A stretch of 64,000 nt of DNA, taken from positions 2,649,501 to 2,713,500 of the forward strand of contig NZ_CP098401.1 in the NCBI RefSeq assembly GCF_023674425.1, in the 5' to 3' direction. The notes beneath the pieces were generated by a model, which did not search any database, was not told the origin of the DNA, and saw only the letters and a program-made list of their open reading frames with translations. Position numbers and translations under genes: made by a program. The stretch's first letter is position 1, and each line of letters starts with the position of its first letter. Shown here in pieces: positions 37,195-47,184 of the stretch. Origin of the DNA: Sphingomonas donggukensis. Its GTDB lineage: Bacteria; Pseudomonadota; Alphaproteobacteria; Sphingomonadales; Sphingomonadaceae.

Positions 37195-37652
37195 CGCCCC
37201 TCGCGCTCCAGCAGTTCGCTGCGCACGTGGATCGCGCGCAGCGATATGCGCACCTCGATCAGGAACAGGATCAGCCCCGTCGTCAGCATCGCCATCGTCG
37301 CGATGAAGATCACCGCCACCGCCTGGCCGATGTGCAGGTTGACCAGCCGCGCGACGAACAGCAGCGCGACGACCAGGCACACCGCGACGGCACTCGCGAC
37401 GCACAGGCTCAGCGCCGCGTTGATGACCGAGATGCGCCGGTCGAGGATGCGCAGCTCCCACACGTGACGGTCGTGCTCGGGCCCGGTCGAGCGCGGGTGC
37501 AGCGCCTCCAGCGCGCGGGTGCGGTCGATGATCCGCGACAGCCGCCCCGCGAGCACGTTCAGGATCGCGCCGATCCCGGCGAGCAGGAACACCGGCGCGA
37601 TCGCGGTCTGGATCGTCGCGGCGACGGTGGCGAGGCGCGGGTCGAACATCAT
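37191..37652 (-). CDS. DUF2721 family membrane protein
   Basis: The 153-residue protein has three or four membrane segments and the DUF2721 signature IQTAIAPVFLLAGIGAILNVLAGRLSRIIDRTR at its N-terminus, with ELRILDRRISVINAALSLCV after it. The family is widespread with no known role. Start 37652 (with a second ATG right after) begins the homologous part; 12 codons upstream are Pro/Arg-rich and rejected. Translationally coupled to the next gene. Confidence 0.88.
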   Translation of the reverse strand: MMFDPRLATVAATIQTAIAPVFLLAGIGAILNVLAGRLSRIIDRTRALEALHPRSTGPEHDRHVWELRILDRRISVINAALSLCVASAVAVCLVVALLFVARLVNLHIGQAVAVIFIATMAMLTTGLILFLIEVRISLRAIHVRSELLEREGR

Positions 37653-37758
37653 CGCCGCGACGGTAAAGGGGCGGGGCCGCGGTGGCAAATTGCCGGTCGG
37701 CGCAAACGCCCCCTCGCATCACCGCTTGGTAACCCCTCCGCGCGTACACGCAGGCGCG

Positions 37759-38853
37759 ATGACCAAGCCCGTGCCGATCACCGACTTTGCGCAGTCGCCG
37801 CCCGCCTGCACCGCGCTGCTGCTCGACGGGCTCGCCGGCGCGATCGACGCGGTGGCCGACCGCGCGCCCGCGTCCCACCAGTTCCTGCGCTACGGCTGGT
37901 ATGGCGCGGCGGTCACGGCCTATGGCGGCCACCCCCGCACGCTGATCGTCGAGCGCGAGGGCGTGCCCGCTCTGGCACTGCCGTTCGCAGGCTTCGGCCC
38001 GGCCGCGCTCGGCTTAGCCCAGATTCCCGGCTGCTACTGGCCGTTCCGCGGCTTTCCGGTGCGGGAGGCGGCGCCGCCTGCGGTGTTCGATGCGGCGCTG
38101 GCGGCGCTCGGCGGTGCCGTGCGGGGCCTGCGCATCGGCCCGGTCTATGACGGCGACGCCAGCGTGATGCCGCTGATCGCCGCCGCTCGCGCGCGCGGCT
38201 GGGCGGTGCTCGACCGCTTCGTCGCCGACAGCTTCGTGCTCGACATCGATGCCGCGCGTGCCGAGGGCGCCTGGCCGCGCGCCTCGACCCTCAAGAAGAA
38301 CCGCTTCCACGAAAAGCATCTCGCTGCTCACGGAACACTCGACTGGCGGTTCGTGACCGGCGCCGACTGGTCCGATGCGCAGTTCGATGCGCTCGCCGCG
38401 GTCGAGGAGGCGAGCTGGATCGCCGCACGGACCGACGGTAGCGACGCGAAATTCACCCGTGCCGGCCACGGCGCGTTCTGGCGCGCCGCCGCTGCCGACC
38501 CGGTGCTCGCCGAGATGATGTGGGCGGCGCTGCTGACCATCGACGGCGCCCCGGCCGCCTTCTCGTTCGACATGAACGCCGGCGCCCTCAAATACGCTAT
38601 CGCCAACAGCTACGACCCGGCAGTGGGTAAGCATTCGCCGGGCAAGCTGCTCTACTACCGCAACCTCGTCCGCGGGATCGACGACGGCATCGCCCACGTC
38701 GATTGGGGCGCGGGCGACAGCGGCTACAAGCGAACGATCGGCGCCGCACAGGGGCCGGCGATCCGCGACTGGCTGCTGCTGCGCCCCGGCGTGACGGCGG
38801 TTGCCGGACGGATGCTCGGACCCCTCTGGCGTCGAACCGGCAATCGGGGCTAA
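37759..38853 (+). CDS. CelD/BcsL-type GNAT acetyltransferase
   Basis: The 364-residue protein has the GNAT_6 pattern seen in CelD/BcsL and FemAB-like proteins: a first half ending in AWPRASTLKKNRFHEKHL, and a second with EEASWIAARTDGSDAKFTRAGHGAFWRAAAAD, FSFDMNAGALKYAIANSYDPAVGKHSPGKLLYY and HVDWGAGDSGYKRTIGA. Such enzymes acylate polysaccharide or lipid amino groups. It sits 36 bases before the ABC ATPase gene and might belong to its transcript, though no functional link is evident. Confidence 0.8.
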   Translation: MTKPVPITDFAQSPPACTALLLDGLAGAIDAVADRAPASHQFLRYGWYGAAVTAYGGHPRTLIVEREGVPALALPFAGFGPAALGLAQIPGCYWPFRGFPVREAAPPAVFDAALAALGGAVRGLRIGPVYDGDASVMPLIAAARARGWAVLDRFVADSFVLDIDAARAEGAWPRASTLKKNRFHEKHLAAHGTLDWRFVTGADWSDAQFDALAAVEEASWIAARTDGSDAKFTRAGHGAFWRAAAADPVLAEMMWAALLTIDGAPAAFSFDMNAGALKYAIANSYDPAVGKHSPGKLLYYRNLVRGIDDGIAHVDWGAGDSGYKRTIGAAQGPAIRDWLLLRPGVTAVAGRMLGPLWRRTGNRG

Positions 38854-38889
38854 TTGCTCGGCGCCGCTCGGACGGCACGGGAGAGAGCG

Positions 38890-40002
38890 ATGGCGATCGT
38901 CAGCCTGTCGGGCGCGCACAAGGCGTTCGGCGCGACGCAGGTGCTGGACGGCATCGACCTGGAAACGCGCGACGGGGAGTTCCTGGTGCTGGTCGGTCCG
39001 TCCGGCTGCGGCAAGTCCACCCTGCTGCGCGCGATCGCGGGGCTCGAGGATCTGGACGCCGGCACCGTCGCCATCGACGGCGTGCGCGTGAACGATGCCG
39101 GCCCCAGCGACCGCGGCATCGCGATGGTGTTCCAGTCCTATGCGCTCTACCCGCACATGACCGTCGCCGAGAACATGGGCTTCGCGCTGAAATTGGCGCG
39201 GGTGCCGCGGGCGGAGATCGACGCGGCGGTGCGGGCGGCGGCGGAGACGCTGGGCATCACCGACCTGCTGGCGCGCAAGCCCGCGGCGCTGTCGGGCGGC
39301 CAGCGCCAACGGGTCGCGATCGGCCGTGCGATCGTGCGCAAGCCGCGGGTGTTTCTGTTCGACGAGCCGCTGTCGAACCTCGACGCCGCGCTCCGCGTGC
39401 GGATGCGGTACGAATTCGCCAGCCTGCACAAGGCGCTGGCGACGACGATGATCTACGTCACCCACGACCAGGCCGAGGCGATGACGCTGGCCGACCGCAT
39501 CGTCGTGCTGAACGGCGGGCGGGTCGAGCAGATCGGTGCGCCGATGGAGCTGTACGATCATCCCGCGACGCAGTTCGTCGCCGGGTTCATCGGGTCGCCG
39601 CGGATGAATTTTCTTGGCGGCACTTTGGTCGGGGCGGGCGATGGCGAGGCCGTCGTCACGCTGGCGGGCGGCGCGCAGTTGCGCGTCGCAGCCGATGCGC
39701 GCTCGGTTACGGTCGGCGATGCCGTCATGGTCGGCGTCCGGCCTGAGGCGCTGGCGGCGGGCGGCGGCGACAATGCGATTCCCGCGACCGTGCGCTTCGT
39801 CGAAGCACTGGGCGGCACCACCTTCGCCTATCTCGACCACGCCGGCGGCGGTGAGCCCCTGGTCTGGCAGGCGCCGGGCGGGGTCCAGCCGGCGATGGGC
39901 GATACCGTCACGCTGACGCTGCCCGCGTCCGGCCTGCACCTGTTCGATGCCGACGGGCGCGCCTTCCCGCGGAGCAACCGCGCGGTCGCGCGGGCTGCCT
40001 GA
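38890..40002 (+). CDS. Sugar ABC transporter ATP-binding protein (MalK/UgpC type)
   Basis: The 370-residue ATPase has Walker [10 protein letters not shown] (about 36-44), Q-loop [16 protein letters not shown], signature [15 protein letters not shown], Walker [12 protein letters not shown] and switch histidine [10 protein letters not shown]-terminal TOBE/regulatory domain (about 240-370) marks the sugar-importing CUT1 class. It pairs with the binding protein and permeases at 41086-44029. The LacI operator lies 20 bases after its stop. Confidence 0.95.
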   Translation: MAIVSLSGAHKAFGATQVLDGIDLETRDGEFLVLVGPSGCGKSTLLRAIAGLEDLDAGTVAIDGVRVNDAGPSDRGIAMVFQSYALYPHMTVAENMGFALKLARVPRAEIDAAVRAAAETLGITDLLARKPAALSGGQRQRVAIGRAIVRKPRVFLFDEPLSNLDAALRVRMRYEFASLHKALATTMIYVTHDQAEAMTLADRIVVLNGGRVEQIGAPMELYDHPATQFVAGFIGSPRMNFLGGTLVGAGDGEAVVTLAGGAQLRVAADARSVTVGDAVMVGVRPEALAAGGGDNAIPATVRFVEALGGTTFAYLDHAGGGEPLVWQAPGGVQPAMGDTVTLTLPASGLHLFDADGRAFPRSNRAVARAA

Positions 40003-40021
40003 TTTCGATTGGCATCGGCAT

Positions 40022-40037
40022 GTGTAACCGGTTACAC
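40022..40037. promoter_or_regulatory. LacI-type operator before lacI
   Basis: GTGTAACCGGTTACAC is a perfect 16-bp palindrome with the central CG step typical of LacI-family sites. It lies 57 bases before the regulator's GTG and just after the ATPase gene, so it probably controls the lacI-binding protein-permease-GH1 operon. A related site is at 50264-50279. Confidence 0.85.
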
Positions 40038-40093
40038 CTTGTCCCCGTAGCGCGGGGTGTTCCCGCCGCGCGGCGGGGAGGGCAGACGGCGAA

Positions 40094-41089
40094 GTGACGA
40101 AGGCGACCGCCACGATCCGCGACGTCGCGCGCGCTGCCGGTGTGTCGGTCGCGTCCGCCAGCCGGGCGATGAACGGCCACAGCAACGTGACGACCAAGAC
40201 GCGCGAGCGGGTCGAAGCCGCCGCTGCCGCGCTCGATTACGTCCCCCATCTCGGCGCGCGCAGCCTGACGATGGCGAAGACCAACACGATCGGCGTCGTG
40301 CTGCCCGACCTGTTCGGCGAGTTCTTTTCAGAGATCATCCGCGGCATCGACCGCGTCGCGCATGCCGGCGGGCTGCAACTGCTGCTCGCCAACATGCATG
40401 GCGAGCGGGCCGAGACCGCCCACGCGATCCGGGCCATGCGGGGCCGGGTCGACGGGCTGCTCATCATGTCGCCCGACGTCGATGCCGATTTCCTGAACGC
40501 CAACCTCCCGCGCGGGCTGCCCGCGGTCGTGCTCAACGGTCACATCACCGGGGTCGGGCACGGATCGCTGTCGATCGACAATGGCGCGGGCGCGCGCGCG
40601 ATGGTCGCGCATCTGGTGGCGCGTGGGCACCGGCGGATCGCGCACATCGCCGGTCCGTCGGGCAATTCCGACGCCGACCAGCGGCTCGCGGGCTTTCGCG
40701 CGGCAATGGCGGAGCTCGTCGGCGACACCGCACCGCGCGTGTTCGCGGGCGATTTCACCGAGGCGGCGGGCGAGGCCGCGGGACGCGCAATCGCTGCTGA
40801 CGGCGGCATCGACGCGGTGTTCGCCGCCAACGACGTGATGGCGGTCGGCTGCATGGCGGCGCTCGCCGACGCCGGGGTGGCGGTGCCGGGCGACGTCGCG
40901 GTCGCTGGCTTCGACGACGTGCCGATCGCGCGCTACGTGACCCCGGGGCTGACGACGATGCGCGTCCACATCGCCGACCTGGGCGCGCGCGCGTTCGAGC
41001 GGCTGGCCGCGCTGATCGCCGAGCCCGGCGTCGCGACGCCCCCGGACGAGACGCTCGCCCCCGAACTGGTGGTGCGGGGGTCGGCGTGA
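40094..41089 (+). CDS. LacI-family transcriptional regulator
   Basis: The 331-residue protein has an N-terminal helix-turn-helix (TIRDVARAAGVSVASASRAMNG) with hinge helix, then a periplasmic-binding-like sensor: IGVVLPDLFGEFFSEIIRGID, HIAGPSGNSDADQR, AVFAANDVMAVGCMAAL, VPGDVAVAGFDD. It probably represses the sugar operon until a sugar product binds. GTG 40094 is the plausible start, giving the correct N-terminus. Its stop shares bases with the next GTG start. Confidence 0.95.
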   Translation: MTKATATIRDVARAAGVSVASASRAMNGHSNVTTKTRERVEAAAAALDYVPHLGARSLTMAKTNTIGVVLPDLFGEFFSEIIRGIDRVAHAGGLQLLLANMHGERAETAHAIRAMRGRVDGLLIMSPDVDADFLNANLPRGLPAVVLNGHITGVGHGSLSIDNGAGARAMVAHLVARGHRRIAHIAGPSGNSDADQRLAGFRAAMAELVGDTAPRVFAGDFTEAAGEAAGRAIAADGGIDAVFAANDVMAVGCMAALADAGVAVPGDVAVAGFDDVPIARYVTPGLTTMRVHIADLGARAFERLAALIAEPGVATPPDETLAPELVVRGSA

Positions 41090-42339
41090 TCGCACGCCGC
41101 ACGCTGCTGGGGGCGGCGCTGGGCGCTCCGCTGGCAGCGTGTGCGCCCCCCGCCACCGCCGCGGTGCGGATCTGGGCGATGGGGAACGAAGCCGCGCATC
41201 TCCCCGCGCTGCTCGCCGGCTATGACACTGCACATCCGGGCGCCGCGGTCAGCGTGCAGGCGTTGCCGTGGACCGGCGCGCACGAGAAATTGCTGACCGG
41301 GTTCGCCGGGGGCTCGCTGCCCGACGTCGCGCAGATCGGCAACACCTGGCTCGCGGAGCTCACCGCGCTGGGCGCAGTCGCGCCGCTGCCCGCGGACGCG
41401 GCCACATTCACCGCCGACCAGTTCCCCGCGGTGCTCGACACCAACCGCATTGGCGGACGGCTGATGGCACTGCCCTGGTACGTCGACACACGGTTGCAGT
41501 TCGTGCGCACCGACCTGTTCGCCCGCGCCGGCTATGACACGCTGCCGACCGACTGGGCCGGTTGGAAGCGCGCGCTGCACGCCGTCAAGCGCGCCGGCGG
41601 CGACGGGCGCTACGCCATCCTGTTGCCGGTCAACGAATTCGAGCAACTGTTGACCTTAGCGCTCCAGACCGGCGAGCCGCTGCTGCGCGATGACGATACC
41701 CGCGGCAATTTCCGTAGCGCCGGGTTCAAGGCTGCGCTCGCCTTCTACGTGTCGCTGTTTCGGGAGGGGCTGGCCCCGATCGTCTCCGCGGCGCAGATCG
41801 CCAATGTCTGGACCGAATTCGCGCGGGGGTTCTTCGCGGCCTATATCTCCGGCCCCTGGACCGTCGCCGATCTGAAGGCGCGACTGCCCGCTGACCTCAC
41901 CGGCAAATGGGCGACGCAGCCGATGCCCGGCCCCGACGGCCCCGGCGCTGCGGCACCCGGCGGATCGAGCCTGGTCGTGTGCCGCACCGCGCGCGATCCT
42001 GCGGCGGCGTGGCAGCTGGTCCGTCACCTCTCAACGGTGGGCGTGCAGGCCCGTTTCGCGCAATTGTCCGGCGACCTGCCCGCGCGCCCGAGCGCATGGC
42101 GCGCGGCTGGCCTGGCGGCGGACCCGCTGATGGCGCCGTTCGGCGTGCAGCTCGCGCGCGCGCGCGCGGTGCCGAAAGTGCCCGAATGGGAACGCATCGT
42201 CAGCGAGATGCAGATCGTCGCCGAACAGGCCGTGCGCGGCAGCCGCACGATCGACTCCGCCGCCGCGGAGATCGACGCCCGCGTCGATCGCCTGCTCGAA
42301 AAGCGCCGCTGGATGGTCGAAAAGGACCGCGCGGCATGA
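41086..42339 (+). CDS. Sugar ABC transporter substrate-binding lipoprotein
   Basis: The 417-residue protein begins RRTLLGAALGAPLAAC, a twin-arginine-like signal ending in a lipobox cysteine (19). The mature part has the family-1 solute-binding pattern: VRIWAMGNEAAHLPALL, GGSLPDVAQIGNTWLAELTAL, MALPWYVDTRLQFVRTDLFARAGYD and AAPGGSSLVVCRTARDPAAAW. It would capture an oligosaccharide in the periplasm. GTG start (GTGA overlap with lacI). Confidence 0.93.
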   Translation: MIARRTLLGAALGAPLAACAPPATAAVRIWAMGNEAAHLPALLAGYDTAHPGAAVSVQALPWTGAHEKLLTGFAGGSLPDVAQIGNTWLAELTALGAVAPLPADAATFTADQFPAVLDTNRIGGRLMALPWYVDTRLQFVRTDLFARAGYDTLPTDWAGWKRALHAVKRAGGDGRYAILLPVNEFEQLLTLALQTGEPLLRDDDTRGNFRSAGFKAALAFYVSLFREGLAPIVSAAQIANVWTEFARGFFAAYISGPWTVADLKARLPADLTGKWATQPMPGPDGPGAAAPGGSSLVVCRTARDPAAAWQLVRHLSTVGVQARFAQLSGDLPARPSAWRAAGLAADPLMAPFGVQLARARAVPKVPEWERIVSEMQIVAEQAVRGSRTIDSAAAEIDARVDRLLEKRRWMVEKDRAA

Positions 42340-43217
42340 CTGCCGAGACCCGCGCCGGATGGGTGTTCACGACCCCTGCGCTCGCCGCGATCGCGCTGTT
42401 CTTCGCGCTGCCCGCCGCCGCGTCGCTGCTGCTCAGCTTCACCGATTTCGACATCTACGCGCTCGCCGATCTCGGCAATCTGCGCTTCGTCGGGCTCGAC
42501 AATTACGCCCGGCTGTTCGGCAATCCGCTGTTCTGGCGGGCGGTGCGCAACACGCTCTGGTTCGTGGTGCTCGGCGTCCCGCTGACGGTGGCGCTGTCGC
42601 TCGCGGCGGCGGTCCTGCTCGACGCGCGCACGCTCCGGTGGAAACCGGTGTGGCGGGTCGCGCTCTTCGCACCCTATGTCACCACGCTGGTCGCCACCGC
42701 GGTCGTGTGGCGCTACCTGCTCCACACCCGCTACGGGCTGGTGAACTATGCGCTGGCGAGCGTCGGCATCGGCCCCGTCGACTGGCTCGGCAGCCCGACC
42801 GCGTCGATGCCCGCGATCCTGATTTTCGTCGCGTGGAAGACGTTCGGCTACAACATGGTGATCTTCCTCGCAGCCCTCCAGACGGTGCCGCAGGAACTGC
42901 ATGAGGCGGCGCGGATCGACGGGGCGGGGGCGTGGACGCGGTTCCGCCACGTCACCTTGCCCGCCATCGCTCCCACGGTGCTGCTGGTGTCGATCCTGTC
43001 GATCGCCGGCTTCTTCCAGCTCTTCGCCGAACCCTATGTGATGACGCAGGGCGGGCCCGACCAGTCGACCGTCACCATCCTGTATTTCATGTACGAGGAG
43101 GGGTTCAAATGGTGGAACCTCGGCACCGGCAGCGCGGTCGCGTTCCTGTTGTTTGTCATGATCTTCGGCGTGACCCTGCTCCAGCTGTGGTTCGCGAAGC
43201 GGGTGGCGCCGCAATGA
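42336..43217 (+). CDS. Sugar ABC transporter permease (MalF type)
   Basis: The 293-residue membrane protein has six predicted helices and the permease EAA loop EAARIDGAGAWTRFRHVTLP, which docks to the ATPase. N-terminal GWVFTTPALAAIALFFALPAAASLLLSFTDFD is typical of CUT1 permeases. The ATGA overlaps with both neighbours show a single operon. Confidence 0.95.
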   Translation: MTAETRAGWVFTTPALAAIALFFALPAAASLLLSFTDFDIYALADLGNLRFVGLDNYARLFGNPLFWRAVRNTLWFVVLGVPLTVALSLAAAVLLDARTLRWKPVWRVALFAPYVTTLVATAVVWRYLLHTRYGLVNYALASVGIGPVDWLGSPTASMPAILIFVAWKTFGYNMVIFLAALQTVPQELHEAARIDGAGAWTRFRHVTLPAIAPTVLLVSILSIAGFFQLFAEPYVMTQGGPDQSTVTILYFMYEEGFKWWNLGTGSAVAFLLFVMIFGVTLLQLWFAKRVAPQ

Positions 43218-44029
43218 AGGCGCGCGCCATCCTGCTGAATGCCGCAGCGGTGGTCGTCGCGCTGGTAACGCTCGCGCCGCTGATGTGGATGGTGGCGGTG
43301 TCGTTCATGGCGCCGGGGGAGGCCGCCGCCTTCCCGCCGCCGCTGGTGCCCGCGCACCCGACGCTCGACAATTACCGCACGCTGTTCGAAACTTACGGAA
43401 TCGGGCGCTATTTCGCCAACTCGCTGCTGGTCTCCAGCCTCGCCACGGGTCTCGCGCTGCTGTTCGTCGTTCCCGCCGGCTATGCGTTTGCCAAGCTGCG
43501 CTTCCGCGGTCGCGACCGCATCTTCCAGCTGCTCGTCGCCGCACTCGTCATTCCGGGGCAGATCGGGATGCTGCCGCTGTTCCTCGAGCTAAAGGCGCTG
43601 GGCCTGGTCAACAGCTATGCCGGCGTGCTGGTGCCGTGGCTCGCGGGCATCTTCGGCATCTTCCTCGTCCGCCAATATTGCCTCGCGATCCCGACCGAGA
43701 TGCTGGAGGCCGCGCGCGTCGATGGTGCGTCGGAGGGGGCGATCCTGCGCCGGATCGTGCTCCCGACGCTGCAGCCGATCCTCGTCGCGCTGGCACTGTT
43801 CGTGTTCCTGGGGAGTTGGAACGACTTCATGTGGCCGCTCATCATCCTCAGCGACGACCGTCTCTACACGCTCCCCGTCGCGCTCGCCGCCCTCAGCCGC
43901 GAGCACGTCCAGGACAACGAGCTGATGATGGCGGGTTCCGTCGTCACCACGCTCCCCGTCCTCATCCTCTTCCTCGCGCTGCAACGCTACTACATGCGCG
44001 GGCTGCTCGCCGGCAGCGTGAAGGGATAA
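43214..44029 (+). CDS. Sugar ABC transporter permease (MalG type)
   Basis: The 271-residue second permease has six predicted helices, the PTLDNYRTLFETYGIGRYFANSLLVSS segment and the EAA loop EAARVDGASEGAILRRIVLP. It completes the importer. The GH1 gene follows after 37 bases. Confidence 0.95.
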   Translation: MKARAILLNAAAVVVALVTLAPLMWMVAVSFMAPGEAAAFPPPLVPAHPTLDNYRTLFETYGIGRYFANSLLVSSLATGLALLFVVPAGYAFAKLRFRGRDRIFQLLVAALVIPGQIGMLPLFLELKALGLVNSYAGVLVPWLAGIFGIFLVRQYCLAIPTEMLEAARVDGASEGAILRRIVLPTLQPILVALALFVFLGSWNDFMWPLIILSDDRLYTLPVALAALSREHVQDNELMMAGSVVTTLPVLILFLALQRYYMRGLLAGSVKG

Positions 44030-44066
44030 CCCCGCCTTCCACCTCCTCCCCAGTACAGGATGTTCG

Positions 44067-45413
44067 ATGACCCGCGTTTCCTTCCCCGCCGATTTCCTCT
44101 GGGGCGCCGCCACCGCCGCCTATCAGATCGAGGGGTCGCCGCTAGCCGACGGTGCCGGTCCCAGCATCTGGCAGCGGTTCAGCCATGACCCGCGGCTGAT
44201 GGCGGCCAAGGGCGATACCGGCGACGTCGCCTGCGATCATTACAACCGCATGGAAAGCGACGTCGCGCTGATGAAGGCGCTGGGGCTGAAGGCGTATCGC
44301 TTCTCGGTCGCCTGGGGCCGCGTGCTTCCGCAAGGCACGGGGCGAGTGAACGCCGCCGGTCTCGCTTTCTACGAACGGCTGGTCGATACGCTGATCGCCC
44401 ACGACATCGAGCCGCTGTGTACCCTGTTTCACTGGGACATGCCCGCCGCGCTCGATGATCGCGGCGGCTGGCTCAACCCCGACAGCGCGGAGTGGTTCGC
44501 CGACTATGCCCGCGTGATGTTCCAGGCGCTGGACGGGCGCGTGAAGAAATGGGTGACGTTGAACGAGCCGTGGGTGGTGACCGACGGCGGCTATCTCCAC
44601 GGCGCGTTGGCGCCCGGCCACCGCAACATGTTCGAGGCACCGATCGCCAGCCACAACCTGATGCGCGCGCACGGGCGGGCGGTGCAGGTGTACCGAGAGG
44701 TGGGCGCCCACCAGATCGGCCTGGTCGTCAACATCGAGCCCAAATATCCCGCCACCGACAGCGCAGCCGACGCCGCCGCGACTGCGCGGGCGGACGCGTA
44801 CATGAATCGCCAGTATCTCGACCCCGCGATGCTCGGTACCTACCCCGACGAACTGCGCGAGATCTTCGGGGAGGCGTGGCCGGAATGGCCGACCGACGAC
44901 ATGGCGCTGATCCGCCAGCGACTCGATTTCGTCGGCATCAATTACTACACCCGCAACGTCGTCACCGCCGACGCCAGCTGGCCGCTGAATGCCGGCCCGG
45001 TGCGCCAAGACGCGACCTACACCGAAACCGGCTGGGAAGTGTATCCGCAGGGGCTGACCGATCTGCTCGTCTGGTTCAAGGATCGCTACGGCGACCTGCC
45101 GCTCTACATCACCGAAAACGGCGCCGCCTTCTACGACCCGCCCCAGGCGGAGGACGGCGCGGTCCATGATCCGTTGCGCGTGTCGTACCTGAAAAAACAC
45201 TTTGCCGCCGTTAGCGACGCGATTGCCCAAGGCGTGGACGTGCGCGGCTATATGCTGTGGTCGCTGTTCGACAATCTCGAATGGTCGCTCGGCTATTCGA
45301 AGCGGTTCGGCATGGTCCACGTCAATTTCGCGACCCAGGAACGCACGCCGAAGGACAGCGCGAAACTCTACAGCCAGGTGATCGCGACGAACGGCGCCGT
45401 GCTGAACGACTGA
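44067..45413 (+). CDS. GH1 family beta-glucosidase
   Basis: The 448-residue cytoplasmic TIM-barrel enzyme opens with FPADFLWGAATAAYQIEG. It carries the acid/base in TLNEPWVV (E167) and the nucleophile in YITENGAAF, with YYTRNVV and WSLFDNLEWSLGYSKRFGMV completing the family pattern. It lacks a signal peptide, so it hydrolyses imported beta-glucosides to glucose. It is the last gene of the LacI-ABC operon. Confidence 0.96.
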   Translation: MTRVSFPADFLWGAATAAYQIEGSPLADGAGPSIWQRFSHDPRLMAAKGDTGDVACDHYNRMESDVALMKALGLKAYRFSVAWGRVLPQGTGRVNAAGLAFYERLVDTLIAHDIEPLCTLFHWDMPAALDDRGGWLNPDSAEWFADYARVMFQALDGRVKKWVTLNEPWVVTDGGYLHGALAPGHRNMFEAPIASHNLMRAHGRAVQVYREVGAHQIGLVVNIEPKYPATDSAADAAATARADAYMNRQYLDPAMLGTYPDELREIFGEAWPEWPTDDMALIRQRLDFVGINYYTRNVVTADASWPLNAGPVRQDATYTETGWEVYPQGLTDLLVWFKDRYGDLPLYITENGAAFYDPPQAEDGAVHDPLRVSYLKKHFAAVSDAIAQGVDVRGYMLWSLFDNLEWSLGYSKRFGMVHVNFATQERTPKDSAKLYSQVIATNGAVLND

Positions 45414-45540
45414 CCCGCCACGCCGCTCGTCAGCCCGGCACAAGACCGGGGTGACGTTGATCTGGCGGTCGGAGGGCGTCGGACCGTCTCTCGCCAAGCG
45501 CATCGCCACCAACGGCCGGGTTCTGAATGACCGCTTACCA

Positions 45541-45622
45541 TCGTGCTCCCGCGCAGGCGGGAGCCCAGGGCCGAGGGGTTGCGGCTTGTGACTCCGGACT
45601 CCCGCCTGCGCGGGAGCACGGC
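45541..45622. repeat. Paired REP unit (82 bp)
   Basis: Two copies of the REP palindrome face each other: GTGCTCCCGCGCAGGCGGGAG at the left end and CTCCCGCCTGCGCGGGAGCAC at the right, separated by about 26 bases. It lies between convergent GH1 and GH144-like genes. The same-sized pair occurs at 58819-58900, and single copies at 6512 and 12131. Confidence 0.85.
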
Positions 45623-45626
45623 GACC

Positions 45627-47111
45627 TCAGGACGTGCGTCTCGCCAGCCACCCGCCGGTGAAGCCGATCCGCTCCAGTCCGCGACGGATATGCGGATTCT
45701 TGCGCATCGTCCGCCACACCAATTCGCTGCGCTGGTTCTCCAGCATCGCCAGGATCGGCCCCTGGTCGATCCCGAGATAATCGTTCGCGACCCACCCCGA
45801 CCTCGGATCGACCGTCCCTGATCGGCTGGGCGGCGTGGTGAAGGTGAAGCTGGGGTTGAAGGCGTCCTTGAAGCCGTAGCGGTCCCACACCCGCGGATAG
45901 CGCGCCTTCATCGCCATCAGCGTGGTGAAGGCGATCTCTGGCGCAAACGCGATCGACCCGCCGGGCGCGGTCGGCACCAGCGTGCCGTCGTCACGGACGA
46001 CGCCGGGGCTGACGCCGCGCGCGGAATAGGTCTGGAACGTCCGCACCCGCCCGTTGACGACGCGCGTGTCCGAATTCTCCGGCCCGTCCGATGCGGTCCA
46101 CCCCCACAGATCCGCGGAATAGCCGGTCCAGCCCAACGGATTGCGCCGGCCATATTCCTGTTGAGCGTAGGTCGCGCGGCGGCTGTTTTCGAAATAATCG
46201 ATGCCCTTGGACGCGATGAACGGCTCGCGGATGCCGCGGAAGTCGATCCAGACATGGCTGTACTGATGCCCGAACAGCGGCTCGAATGTCGCATAGGTCT
46301 GGCCCATGTACGTCGCCCAGCTGTCCGCCAGCCCCGGCATCCAGCCCTTGTCCCACGCGCTCTTCGCGACCGGATGCGTCGGGGAGCCGAGCGCCAGCAC
46401 ATAGACCAGCATGCCCTCGTTATAGCCGACCCAGTCGTGCGGCTCATACCCGCGCTCGGGTTTCCACCCCATCGACAGCCCCTGCGATGACGGCAGGTTG
46501 ATCGCGCGCGGGGTGCCGGCGGGGCGCAGCATGAACGTCCAGTCGACCCGCGCGTACAGCCGCTCCGCCGCCGCACGGATGCGGCGTTCGGTGGGCGTGT
46601 CGCGGTCGAAATAGCTTTGCGCGAAGAGTACGCCGCCCAGCATCAGGCTGGTGTCGACGCTCGACAGTTCGACGGTGCGGTAGCGGTGCCCGCGCTCGAA
46701 ATCGAGGAAGTGGTAGAAGAAGCCCTTGTGCCCCGCCACGCCCGACGCCTGTGGCCCCTGCGGCAGCGCGTAGAGATAGTCGAGGCAGGCAGCAGTCCGC
46801 GCCGCAGCCGCCTCGCGCGTGACATAGCCGCGCTCGGCACCGACGCCGTAGGCGGTCAGCGCAAAGCCGATCGCCGCGACGCTCGAAAACGGCGCCGACG
46901 GCCAGCGATCCGGCGCCAGGCAAGTGGTGGGGGAGGTGGTGTCCCAGAAATAGCGAAAGGTACGCTGCGACAGATCGTCGGCAAACGCCGTCTGTTCGGG
47001 CGTCGCGCGGAATGCAGGAGGCGGCGCGTTGGATATGTGCGGCGCCGGCACCGGCTGGCACGCGGCAAGGACCGCAGACAGCGCGGCGGCAAGCAGGGGA
47101 ACGAAACGCAT
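45627..47111 (-). CDS. GH144-like glucanase lipoprotein (glucoamylase-like fold)
   Basis: The 494-residue protein has a signal with lipobox LAA-C (cysteine 18). It then has an (alpha/alpha)6-barrel domain of the type annotated glucoamylase/GH144: RTFRYFWDTTSP, AAIGFALTAYGVGAERGYVTRE, GFFYHFLDF, ELSSVDTSLMLGGVLFA, DWVGYNEGMLVYVLALGSP and HQYSHVWIDFRGI. GH144 members with known activity are endo-beta-1,2-glucanases, so a periplasmic or outer-membrane glucanase making sophoro-oligosaccharides is plausible. It lies downstream of the receptor gene, 73 bases after its stop, and probably shares its transcript. Confidence 0.85.
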   Translation of the reverse strand: MRFVPLLAAALSAVLAACQPVPAPHISNAPPPAFRATPEQTAFADDLSQRTFRYFWDTTSPTTCLAPDRWPSAPFSSVAAIGFALTAYGVGAERGYVTREAAAARTAACLDYLYALPQGPQASGVAGHKGFFYHFLDFERGHRYRTVELSSVDTSLMLGGVLFAQSYFDRDTPTERRIRAAAERLYARVDWTFMLRPAGTPRAINLPSSQGLSMGWKPERGYEPHDWVGYNEGMLVYVLALGSPTHPVAKSAWDKGWMPGLADSWATYMGQTYATFEPLFGHQYSHVWIDFRGIREPFIASKGIDYFENSRRATYAQQEYGRRNPLGWTGYSADLWGWTASDGPENSDTRVVNGRVRTFQTYSARGVSPGVVRDDGTLVPTAPGGSIAFAPEIAFTTLMAMKARYPRVWDRYGFKDAFNPSFTFTTPPSRSGTVDPRSGWVANDYLGIDQGPILAMLENQRSELVWRTMRKNPHIRRGLERIGFTGGWLARRTS

Positions 47112-47184
47112 CGAAATCCTTTGGTCCCGCCCCCCGCGAAACGAAACCGGGCCCGCACGCCAATCGCGCGGGCCCGGCATGGGT